DNA of 64,000 nucleotides. It comes from Lathyrus oleraceus. Lineage: Eukaryota > Streptophyta > Magnoliopsida > Fabales > Fabaceae. The position numbers were made by a program, and so were the translations under genes. The stretch is from contig NC_066583.1 in the NCBI RefSeq assembly GCF_024323335.1, positions 410,018,031-410,082,030 of the forward strand, given 5' to 3'. The notes under the pieces were generated by a model that was not told the origin of the DNA, made no database searches, and saw only the letters and a list, made by a program, of their open reading frames with translations. This document shows, one piece after another, positions 48,961 to 58,739 of this stretch. How positions within the stretch are numbered: the stretch's first letter is position 1; each line of letters opens with the position of its first letter.

Positions 48961-48978
48961 TGGCGACTCTACTGGGGA
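48961..48978 (+). other. Primer binding site of element C
   Basis: TGGCGACTCTACTGGGGA lies three bases after the LTR, one mismatch from the B PBS. Confidence 0.93.
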
Positions 48979-49786
48979 CCCTGCTCCAAGCAAGAGAGAG
49001 TCTAGCCTAGCTTAGCTTGATTTTGCTATGACTGTTAGAAGATGTTCTCATCTTCCATGCTTGTTTCTCTGTATTTTATTATGTTGCTTGTATGTAATGT
49101 ATTTTGATACTATAATATGGGACTTGGTGTATGCTGTGAGATAAGCGCCATACCCGAGCTTCGAGAAGAACTTAGAACCCGAAGTTGTGTAGTATTGAAC
49201 CGAGGGGTGTACACCTCATTGGGACAATACGAAGACTCCACCTAGAGTAGATCTGTTTGGAATTTCCATCACAATATGGCTAGCCCATTATTGCGGGGAG
49301 GTTCTAAATACGATCCGTGACTCTAGGGACCTCGCCTTAAACCCAAGTTTTGTTTTCATGATTGGTGATTATGTAGTATTGAACCGAAGGGTCTACGCCC
49401 TGTTCGAACAATACGAGAATCCCACTTAGATTAGATCATTTCAGAACTCCCATCATGATGTGGCTAGCCCACCATTGCGAGGAAGTTTTGAACTTGATCC
49501 GTGAGTCTGAGTTCCTTCCTTGAAAACATAACTTTAGAACCTACCTTTGGGGAATTTCTAATCAGAGAAACCTTTGCTTCTTCCAGTTATACTGACGTAC
49601 CCGACGTGTGAATGATCATGAGTATCTGTATTCCTTGCGAAAAACATGGAAAAATATCATGCATTGGCATATCATAAACATGCATTGCATATCATATCCC
49701 AGAAACAAAAACTTACACCACATTCTACCCTTTGTCCAGTAATGCTGACTACTCGACACCGGTGCGAGACACGCCACAGCTACAAG
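48979..49786 (+). other. Leader of element C with a two-copy tandem repeat
   Basis: Two copies of a roughly 183-bp unit beginning 'agtattgaaccga' run from about 49188 and 49371. Each contains a short inverted repeat that differs between copies (GGTGTACACC against AGGG/CCCT). No coding sequence is seen before the gag remnant. Confidence 0.75.
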
Positions 49787-50191
49787 ATGACGCTTGAACA
49801 ACTTGAAGCCAACCAGGTTTCAATGAGGATAGACATTGACTCCATGCAGACAAAGATGGATCGCTTGCTGGAAACCATGTTGCTCCTAGACCAGAAGGAG
49901 AAGGATGTTGAGACTAGCGCCGAAGCCAGGAAAGTTGCTTCCCAGTTTGGATCGTCGTCACTTAGCATCCTTGGAGTAATTGAACTTGATGGTAACCCCG
50001 CCCAGCCTAGAGGAGGACTAATCCCTATTCCGATCCCCATGGTCAACATGAACCCCCATGAGCATTCTGCTACATCTGCTTGACATGGATCAATGATGGG
50101 TGATGAAGATCCGTATGACGCTTTCTCCATCGGCCTGAACAAGCAGAGCAATTCCGCCGAGGAATCCCAAGATGAAGGCCTGTTCATTTGA
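49787..50191 (+). pseudogene. gag remnant of element C
   Basis: The frame from ATG 49787 encodes MTLEQLEANQVSMRIDIDSM, a coiled-coil N-terminus like those of gag in A and B. A short linker rich in Pro, Gly and Asn follows. TGA at 50081-50083 interrupts it, and the same frame then reads DEDPYDAFSIGLNKQSNSAEE to a second TGA at 50189-50191. Gag core, zinc knuckle and all pol domains are missing. It may be decayed coding sequence or a retained packaging region. Confidence 0.65.
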
Positions 50192-52723
50192 ATGAAGGCG
50201 ATCACTATGCCATTTTTACCATTTTGCATTCTTGTAATTTGATCTTGTTGTCTAAGTATTGTATGCTTTAAATATTGTTATTTGTATTTGGTCTTATTAA
50301 TGGGATGATTATGCATGCTTTGAATCAATCTTTCATATTCACTCATTTATCACATATGCAAATCACAAACACATACTTTTTCACTTCACCTTCTTCATCA
50401 CACTATTATTAGTAAATGTTGGAAGGAGGATGACGAAAACACAATACTCATAATTGCTTATCGTATGCTTTCGGATAAAATCCTACTGATGATGTACAGG
50501 CATTGTTTGAAAATCCCAAACACTGGAGAGATAAGAAGTTAATTCCTAGTCAACCACTTCGAGCCTAGAAGTAGGAGTTTCTTTCGGATCTACAAACCCT
50601 TACGCTTAACCTGGGGCAGGGTAGTGTTCAGTTGATTTGACTACACGTTCAAATTACAAGATGAAATATCCCATAAGAGGATCAACCATATGACATTCTT
50701 CACACACATCCTGAAGTGTCGAAAGAACCATACAAATCCAAAATCTATGTCGGTTGTTCTTCAAATCAATGACTTGGCAGTCACGATTTCAAAAAAAAAA
50801 ATCAAAGAAAGAGCCCGTAAGTCCAACACCCTAAAAGGAGACTTAGGCAAAAACAGGGGCAATCCCGATGGATTAAAGCTTCAAACAAAGCGGTCCATGT
50901 AAAAGTTAGGGATCAAAACAAAAATCGAAAGAGACAATGAAAGTCTCTAACAAAACAAAACAAGATTCAGTGACCACCGTGCCAAAATCAAAGGGTCACC
51001 GACATCCAAAAAAGGAAATAAGGTGGCTGCCATTCCAAGAGACCTTGAATCACCATCTTTATCCTCACACCTGCAAAAAAAATGGATGTGTGTGAATTAA
51101 CTGAACGTAGGATTGGAGATCATCATGAAGAAGGGGTGTGTTAAAATAAACTTTGAGCCTTATATCCTTTTGTTTCAATAACCACGAACCAAGCCACGTT
51201 ACAACCCTCAAAAGACCTAATTGAAGTAGGGTTTGTTCTGAAAGCATACTATAGCAAGGTGAGTAAACTGACTCCTAGAAATTTGCTAAAATGTTATTCT
51301 CACTATATCACTCACACGCTAGCTAAATCAGCACCGCGTTTGGACTCATGATCCACTCGCCACACACTACCACGACACTTCCAAATGAATGATTGTTTTT
51401 CAAAACTTGCATAACTGTTGCATTAAAATCACCATTTCTTGAACGACAATTCTTAATTGTCAGTCAGTGCTTGACATCGAGAAAAATCCTACAAAGGGCA
51501 ATTCAAGAGGTACTTGATCGTTGGTGCTGACACGAATCAAGCCCATCTCATAAATCAGGGGCATGGCATCTTCTGATCATGTTGAAATAGTAAGTATAAA
51601 ACAAATCTCCAAGCATCGGTTGATAAGGGAGGAAAAGTACTTCAGTACTCATCCCATCTGGGGCAAGTCCCTCAAAGGCTAATCAGGGGGCAAGACAAGT
51701 GGCAAGGGGCAAATTCCCTTCATATCTTCAAGTCAATCAAGCAGATTGCATCAGACACTAGTAACTACTTGAATTCACAACAAAAATGTTGAAAGTCCAT
51801 ACCAGTACAACGAGAATCCTTGATGCATGTCAAAGGCATAATCATCATGCGTTGATCATGTCACTACGCTCAATTACAGGCTGGCCATACATCTCAGAAG
51901 AAGAAATCGAGATCTTCTCAAAGACAAATACACAACAGCAAGAAATCAAACTTGGGACACCAAGAGTATTCGCATCTACTGCGTGTTCATCGCATCATCA
52001 ACTACCGAGTGTCAGGAATTCAGATCCTTCCACCAACCAATATTTCAATCCACATTGACAATTACCAGAAAAAACCAAAGCCCACCTCGTTGGCATCTGT
52101 ACAAAAACAAATCCATCCACATTGATAATTACCAGAAAAGCGAAAGTCCACCTTGATGGCATCCACATAAAAACAAATACAACCAGCATTGGTTTACAGA
52201 AGACACATTTCCTTTGAAAACAAAAAGGGGCCAATCCCAAGCAAACCAATCACCCTTTGCATTTAAACATGCATCACATGCATCATATGCATCACCTCAT
52301 TACATAATGCATACATGACATTCATTCACATAAACACGAATCAAAATCCAAGGTTTGGTCGTCGGTATCCAGGCAAACCCTCAGTTGAGTCATTGTCACT
52401 TCCTCTAAGTGAGTTCTTACCCTATTATCGGGCGTTCCCCATTGAGCTACATCCTTCAACCTTTTGTTGATAAGACGTTATCCTTAGCAAAGTCAAACAT
52501 TGTTCTTTAAAACACTTACCTTGTTCCGCGTTGAGCGTCCCTCAATGAGTCGTTTCATGTAACCTTTTGTTGACATAAACTACATCTCCCCAGAGAATAT
52601 TGTTCTACAACCTTTTGTTGTCGATACCCTGAGCAAATCTTACCCAGTAATGTTCCAACACTACCCAGCAAATCAGGTTTACTGAACATTGACAGTAGCC
52701 TTATTTTTCCAAATATTTTTCTC
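50192..52723 (+). other. 3' UTR of element C, before the hairpin array
   Basis: 2.5 kb with no coding domain recognised. It carries purine-rich segments around 50680-51080. At 52457-52469, about 52559-52571 and 52607-52621 it has three copies of CAACCTTTTGTTG-like hairpins that look like diverged forerunners of the main array. Confidence 0.65.
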
Positions 52724-54976
52724 ACCATCATCCTTTTGGTGAAAGTCCATTGAGGAATAATATTAATCATCACCCTATTTACGATCACCAATATCCTTTT
52801 GGTAATGATAAATCCTTGACATTTGTGATCTTACTGTCATCCTTTTGGTGTCGAAGATCCTTGGAGTTTTGGTCCAACCTTCATCCTTTTGGTGAATGGT
52901 GACCTCTGCAAATATTATAGCTTACCGTCATCCTTTTAGTGTCGGCGATCCTTGTGGTGATAAGGATCCTTGTCATTTTGGTTCAAACATCATCCTTTTG
53001 GTGGTGACATCCAGTTCAATCTAAACATCATCCTTTTGGTGATAGAGATTACAAAGTTTGGTTTAAGCTATCATCCTTTTGGTGATTGTGACATTTGAAA
53101 AGTCTAACCCCACTGTCATCCTTTTGGTGTCAGCAATATTTGAAGTTATTATAACTTATTATCATCCTTTTGGTGGTAACAAGTTTCGAAGTTATGATCT
53201 CACCTTCATCCTTTTGGTGATGGTGATTGTGTGCTTATTATCATCCTTTTGGTGGTAATGAGTTCTGTTGTTTGTAGTACCTTCATCCTTTTGGTGATGG
53301 TGACTATTGACTTATTATCATCCTTTTGGTGATAACGAGTTTTGTTGTTTAATCCTACCTTCATCCTTTTGGTGACAGTGACCATTTGAGTTATGGGATC
53401 ATTATCATCCTTTTGGTGATAACGGGTTTTGTTTTGATCTTACCCTCATCCTTTTGGTGATGGCGATCATTGAGTCTGTTTCAGCTTATTATCATCCTTT
53501 TGGTGATAACAAGTTTTGAAGTTTTGTCCTTATTATCATCCTTTTGGTGATAACAAGTTCTGTTTATTTGATATTGCTGTCATCTTTTTGGTGTCAGTGA
53601 TATTTAAGGTTATTGACTTAGTATCATCCTTTTGGTGGTAACAAGTTCTGTTGTTGATCTTACCTTCATCCTTTTGGCGATGGTGATTGTTGACTTATTA
53701 TCATCCTTTTGGTGATAACAAGTTTTGTCTTGATCTTACCTTCATCCTTTTGGTGATGGTGATCAATTGCGTTGTGTGCTTATTATCATCCTTTTGGTGG
53801 TAACAAGTTTTGTCTTTTAATTATACCTTCATCCTTTTGGTGATGGTGATTGTTGACTTATTATCATCCTTTTGGTGATAACAAGTTTTTGTCTTGTAAC
53901 TTACCTTCATCCTTTTGGTGATGGTGATCATTTAAATTGCTGTAACTTATTATCATCCTTTTGGTGATAACGAGTTATGTTGTTTGTAGTATCTTCATCC
54001 TTTTGGTGATGATGACTGCCAACTTATTATCATCCTTTTGGTGATAACAAAGTTTTTGTCTTGATCTTACCTTCATCCTTTTGGTGATGGTGATCAATTG
54101 CGTTGTGTGCTTATTATCGTCCTTTTGGCAATAACAAGTTTTGTCTTTTAATTATACCTTCATCCTTTTGGTGATGGTGATTGTTGACTTATTATCATCC
54201 TTTTGGTGATAAAAAGTTTTGTTATTAGGCCTCACCTTCATCCTTTTGGTGATGGTGACCTCTGAAGTTATTTGCTTATTATCATCCTTTTGGTGGTAAC
54301 AAGCTTTGTTGTTTGATTTTACCTTCATCCTTTTGCTGATGGTGATTGTTTTGACTTATTATCATCCTTTTGGTGGTAACAAGTTTTGTCTTGTAACTTA
54401 TCTTCATCCTTTTGGTGGTGGTGATCATTGAGTTTCGACTTATTATCATCCTTTTGGTGATAACAAGTTTGTTGTGTGACTATACCTTCATCCTTTTGGT
54501 GATGGTGATCATTGAAGTTATTTGACTTATTATCATCCTTTTGGTGATAACAAGTTTTGTTGTTGGATCTTACCTTCATCCTTTTGGTGACGGTGATCTT
54601 TGAAGTTGATGAGTCAACGATCATCCTTTTGGTGATAGCCTTGATATTATACTCTCTGTAGTGGGAAACTTTATCAAAATAACCATCATCCTTTTGGTGA
54701 CGGACATCATCCTTTTGGTGATGGAAATCTTTGAATTGTGTCTAACTTTCATCCTTTAGGTGATAGCGAGATTTGTTGTTGATCTTACCATCATCCTTTT
54801 GGTGATGGCGATCTTTGTTGTAGCCGTTGTAACCATCATCCTTTTGGTGATAATTACTTTTTAAGCTCAGCTTATTCATCATCCTTTTGGTGATGACAAT
54901 CCTGACAATCATAGTGAATTACTATCATCCTTTTGGTGATAGCAATTAACTTCACTGTCATCCTTTTAGTGTCAGA
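52724..54976 (+). repeat. Tandem array of about 50 hairpin units in C 3' UTR
   Basis: A core (A/T)TCATCCTTTTGGTGA recurs about 53 times by eye. In the middle part two flank types alternate with a roughly 75-80 bp dimer: TTATCA...TGATAA followed by AACAAGTTTTG, and ACCTTCA...TGATGGTGAT. The core folds as ATCA(T)CC-TTTT-GGTGAT. Tandem repeats in this position are a known feature of Ogre 3' UTRs and a known source of satellite DNA in pea. Confidence 0.95.
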
Positions 54977-55221
54977 AAACCAGTCCCATATTTGTCTTTA
55001 CAACAATGATGACCTGTACAAGATTTGGATGTCGACTCGAGGGCTGGCATTGATTTGGCATCCTACCCCTATCACCTTGGTGCTGTTAGAATCCATTGCA
55101 TTTTATTTCTGCATATCTCATTACATTTCAAAAGACAAAATTTGGGTCTTTTCGTATTTAATTACCTTCCACCATGAATGTATGAAGACTATCGTCATTC
55201 TTACTTTCTAGTTCAAGATAA

Positions 55222-55236
55222 TTAAATAGGGGCAGC
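55222..55236 (+). other. Polypurine tract of element C
   Basis: TTAAATAGGGGCAGC ends exactly at the 3' LTR start and is nearly identical to the PPT of B. Confidence 0.93.
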
Positions 55237-57581
55237 TGTCATACCCCAATTTTGTCCGGGCATATTTAAATTTTCGTAGAATTAATTTCATTTTTTTTAA
55301 TTTAGCATCATATGCACAGCATGGCATATATTTCATCACGAGAATACCTCACCTTAGTTTCTTATCACTATTATGTCATTTCCGTACTAGATAGAAACAT
55401 GCATTTCATTAAACCCATTTTTGTCCAGTGTGATTTATTATATGAATACGAGGAAAACGACATGATGAAGGGATGTTACATAAGGTGGAATACTAGGTTG
55501 AAGCAAGGCCATTCATATATAGAAAATCCAAAGTGTAAGTTCATTTCAAGCACTAAATGTTATTCATTACATATAAGTGTCCATACATGAGGAAAATACA
55601 AAAAAATGAACTTTCAACCAAGGGTTAACTTTGATCAAAGGTAGACTCTTTTAGTCAAAATTCAACCAAAGTCAACTTAATTATGTTACAACTCAAGAAC
55701 CATAATTCCTCTTCTCACCCCTTCATAATCTGTCCTTGGTCCACTAGTATTTCACATTGGAACTAAATGTTGGGGATTTCAAAATAAACATGGGTTAATT
55801 ACCAAATCATCCTTTCATTTACAAATACAGCATACATAAACACATGCTTCAATTGCAATCAATACATTTCAAACCATTACAAAATATGGTCACTTTTGTC
55901 TATTTTACATAATCTACAAGAAAGTTGCCAAAGCGAGGCCAGAGTGAACAAATAAGGAGCAAGCCGCTCTTTCCATGGATTTCAGAATATGAACATTGTA
56001 TGGCGTAAAGTGTTGGTTTGGAATTACATTCACTGAACAAATTCGGGGTCTACAAACATATTTGTTTCAAATATCATCAATAGAAACACATCATGATGTC
56101 GGTTGCAAGCAATCCTAGGTTCTAAATAATGTTAGAGCCAAGCCAAATGAAATAAATAATTTTCTAAAACAAAAACACACATCATCCAGTCATGGCAGAT
56201 TGCCCTGACCTCTTCTCGCATTGGTCTCCAAAGACATTACAGAGACTCCCTCGCGGCATGCAATGACCTGTGGATCCCAGAGCTAGCAGCGCCATGCCCA
56301 TAATGTGAACGTGAATACAGGTGCGCCAAGATTAAGTGCAAAGGAATGTATGGAAATTATCACCGGCAAGTTACGCATTTAAAAAACCTGCAACAAAGTG
56401 GCCCTGGTCAAATCATAACTCACAGCAGTTCCAAGTACGAACAGGAAACGTACATTTCTAAAACTATGTTACCTATGGTATGTACAACCTTACCGATTGT
56501 TCTGAAAAGGTAAATCACAACCAACTTATAACCTGCAACTGTGTCTTTAAATTGAGCCAACTACCCTGTTAACCAACATTGTCACTGACGCATCAACACT
56601 CCTGCAAAAAACTCTAAAGTGGCAGCCGCGAATAACCGACCGCATTGCAGGATAGAAATCCACTGCAGGGCCATTTGGTTAGCATCAAAAACCTGCCATA
56701 ATAACAGCTCACAAAACAGTTCACGCACCGGCAAAGCATCCCAAGCAAAAATCCAAAGCATTTCCTGCAGCACATATAGATGACAGATCACCAACATAAA
56801 CCGCTTAATGAGCATCACCTACAAAAACACCCATGAAACCATGTAGACCAGTGCATAGGTGAAAGAATTAATCTCTGTTATACAAAACAGAAACAGATGA
56901 CATTCCAAAGCAAAGGGCATAATGGATGCCATAAGAATCATGCAAACAGAACCATGACATATGTTGGACCATGAAAAGAAAACCTGTTACCAAACCATCA
57001 AAATAGAACCATAAAAACCAAACAACAACCAAATGTTATAGCGCCACAAGCAAAACAAATCATGAACAAGTGAGGACAGTGTTAGAGCATAACAATGCAG
57101 GATTTGCAATCCAAACAGATAATGCATACCACAATCCAGCAATGACTCAAAAATCAAATCAATGAGTACAAGGGTAATGATAACATAACCTTGTGTCCTG
57201 AGCAGCATACCAAGAGCCAGGTGCACACCGGCATCAAACTTGCAAATGGCCTCAAAACTCCACTTACCCATTTAGCCACCATCACGGGTCTGAAGTCATG
57301 GTACAACATGAAAGTGCAAAAGAAAAGAGGTTACGAAGACTTAAATCAACGAGCAATATCACCTAAGTGTCAAAACCGCAAGAGCAAATACCCCAGTCTA
57401 AATCAAAGCGGGAACGGCACCTAGGAAGTCCTTTTAAACTAAGGAATGGTTAAGGGTCGTAAGTAATTTAAGGATGAAACTACATAATGGTAAATACCAG
57501 TTTTCTTACCATAACCGTTGAAGGTTTCACAGCAGTAAAAACTTGACAGAAGATTCAGTGAAGATGGCCCCGCATTTGGAG
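55237..57581 (+). repeat. 3' LTR of element C, truncated
   Basis: It is collinear with 43085-45435 with small differences, including a 9-bp gap near 56200. It ends at 'cgcatttggag', after which B-type LTR sequence begins. The missing part includes the TATA box and all of R-U5. Confidence 0.93.
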
Positions 57582-58049
57582 CATACACTCAAGCAATCAA
57601 CAATCAATTGAACTCTTGGAAAGCTCCTTAATGTATCTTGGATCCCTCTCCCTTAGAAGTTCATGGTAATATTTCCTCAATTGGCTCAATGTTAGAGTCC
57701 CTAGCACAAAGACAACACACATCAAAAGGTTCTATTTACAAATCAAAGAATGGACAAGAAGGAGTTTAGAATATGGTCCTTTCAATGTTCATCTTCAAGT
57801 TTTAAGCATTCTAAAGGCATGAGGCCTAGTTTCTCTTTGACATTTATAGCACTCTAAAGGCATGAGGCCTAGTTGCTCTTTGACTCCATTTGCTTGGATA
57901 AAGTCCTAAAATCTAAGTCTATTTTGTCCAATTCTTTGCATTTGGTCCACAACAATCAAACAAAACACAAACACAATAGTATATACACAATTATGTGCTC
58001 AAGTGAGCAAAAGGCAAATGGCATTAGCATAAACATGTGCTCAAGTGAG
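57582..58049 (-). repeat. Second B-type LTR fragment, part 1
   Basis: It is similar to about 37467-37930 of the B 5' LTR (words 'caattctttgcatttggtccacaac', 'gtatatacacaattatgtgctcaagtgagcaaa' in shorter form). It joins element C on its left at an abrupt junction and is interrupted on its right by the solo LTR D. Confidence 0.85.
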
Positions 58050-58054
58050 CAAAG
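58050..58054. repeat. Target site duplication of D, left (CAAAG)
   Basis: CAAAG abuts TGTCGCATCC and is repeated at 62931-62935. Confidence 0.93.
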
Positions 58055-58374
58055 TGTCGCATCCGCGAAAAACAACCGGCGGGCTAAAACAAAAACAACA
58101 CAGAGCCGCCACCGTGCGTTATTTATCCCAAAGAGGGAAAGGAAACGCTCGAAGTAAACATGGGAAAAGCATGGTCTCGCGACCAAAGAGAATGGGATCG
58201 GGAGTCGGTTACGCAAGGGGAAGGTATTAGCACCCCTCACGTCCGTCGTACTCGACGGGATCCACGCTCTAAAAATAGGTTAAGGTTGCTAAAACAAACA
58301 TCACACACACACACTGAAGACAACACAGATGGAGGAAGAGGGGAGAGGGCTCGCTAGGACATCGCATCCTATGC

Positions 58375-58739
58375 CTACGTATCTCGTCTGAAACGAGAAT
58401 CAGAGCTGCCGTAGTTCGGCTCACGCACGCCAAACAAAACACACACAAACACGGGCAAACTTGGAACCCGAACGCCAATCGCTGGACTTACATCGGCTTC
58501 CGAACCAAACAAACCCACTCATGATACGGACAGCCAATCGCTGGTCTTACATCCATATCCTAACACACAAGAGGGTACAAACAACAAGTTACTAAGGAGT
58601 CAGGCACTCGAGCCTAGCAACTGTCAAGCAAACACACGTAAAAAAGGAAAAGGGTGAAAAACAAAAAGGGTGCCCGGAGAGATCTCGTGCGACCTCCTGC
58701 CTACGTACCTCATCTGGTATGAGGATCAGGGCAACGTAG
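58375..58739 (-). promoter_or_regulatory. Two conserved CTACG/CGTAG hairpin blocks, solo LTR D
   Basis: The block at 58375-58414 has inner stem TCTCGT/ACGAGA. The block at 58701-58739 has CCTCAT/ATGAGG. Compared with A the inner stems carry paired substitutions while outer stem and TCTGAT or CCTGAT core stay. Confidence 0.75.

Larger units (their letters stand above)
43085..57581 (+). mobile_element. Element C: non-autonomous Ogre-like retrotransposon, 3' LTR truncated
   Basis: Plus strand: 5' LTR 43085-48957, PBS 48961, repeat-containing leader, gag remnant, long 3' UTR with a hairpin repeat array, PPT and the first 2345 bp of the 3' LTR (55237-57581). No protease, RT, RNase H or integrase is present, so it would need proteins from an autonomous relative. 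PPT and PBS match those of element B closely, and LTR starts share '(T)ACCCCAATTTTG'-like words. Confidence 0.9.

Noticed and set aside
54325..54624. 99-aa minus-strand ORF rich in HHQKDD
   Set aside because: It is a translation of the hairpin tandem repeat; its length follows from repeat periodicity.
52724..54976. CRISPR-like regular repeats
   Set aside because: Repeat cores are only about 15 bp, the intervals are themselves repetitive, and the context is the 3' UTR of a plant retrotransposon.
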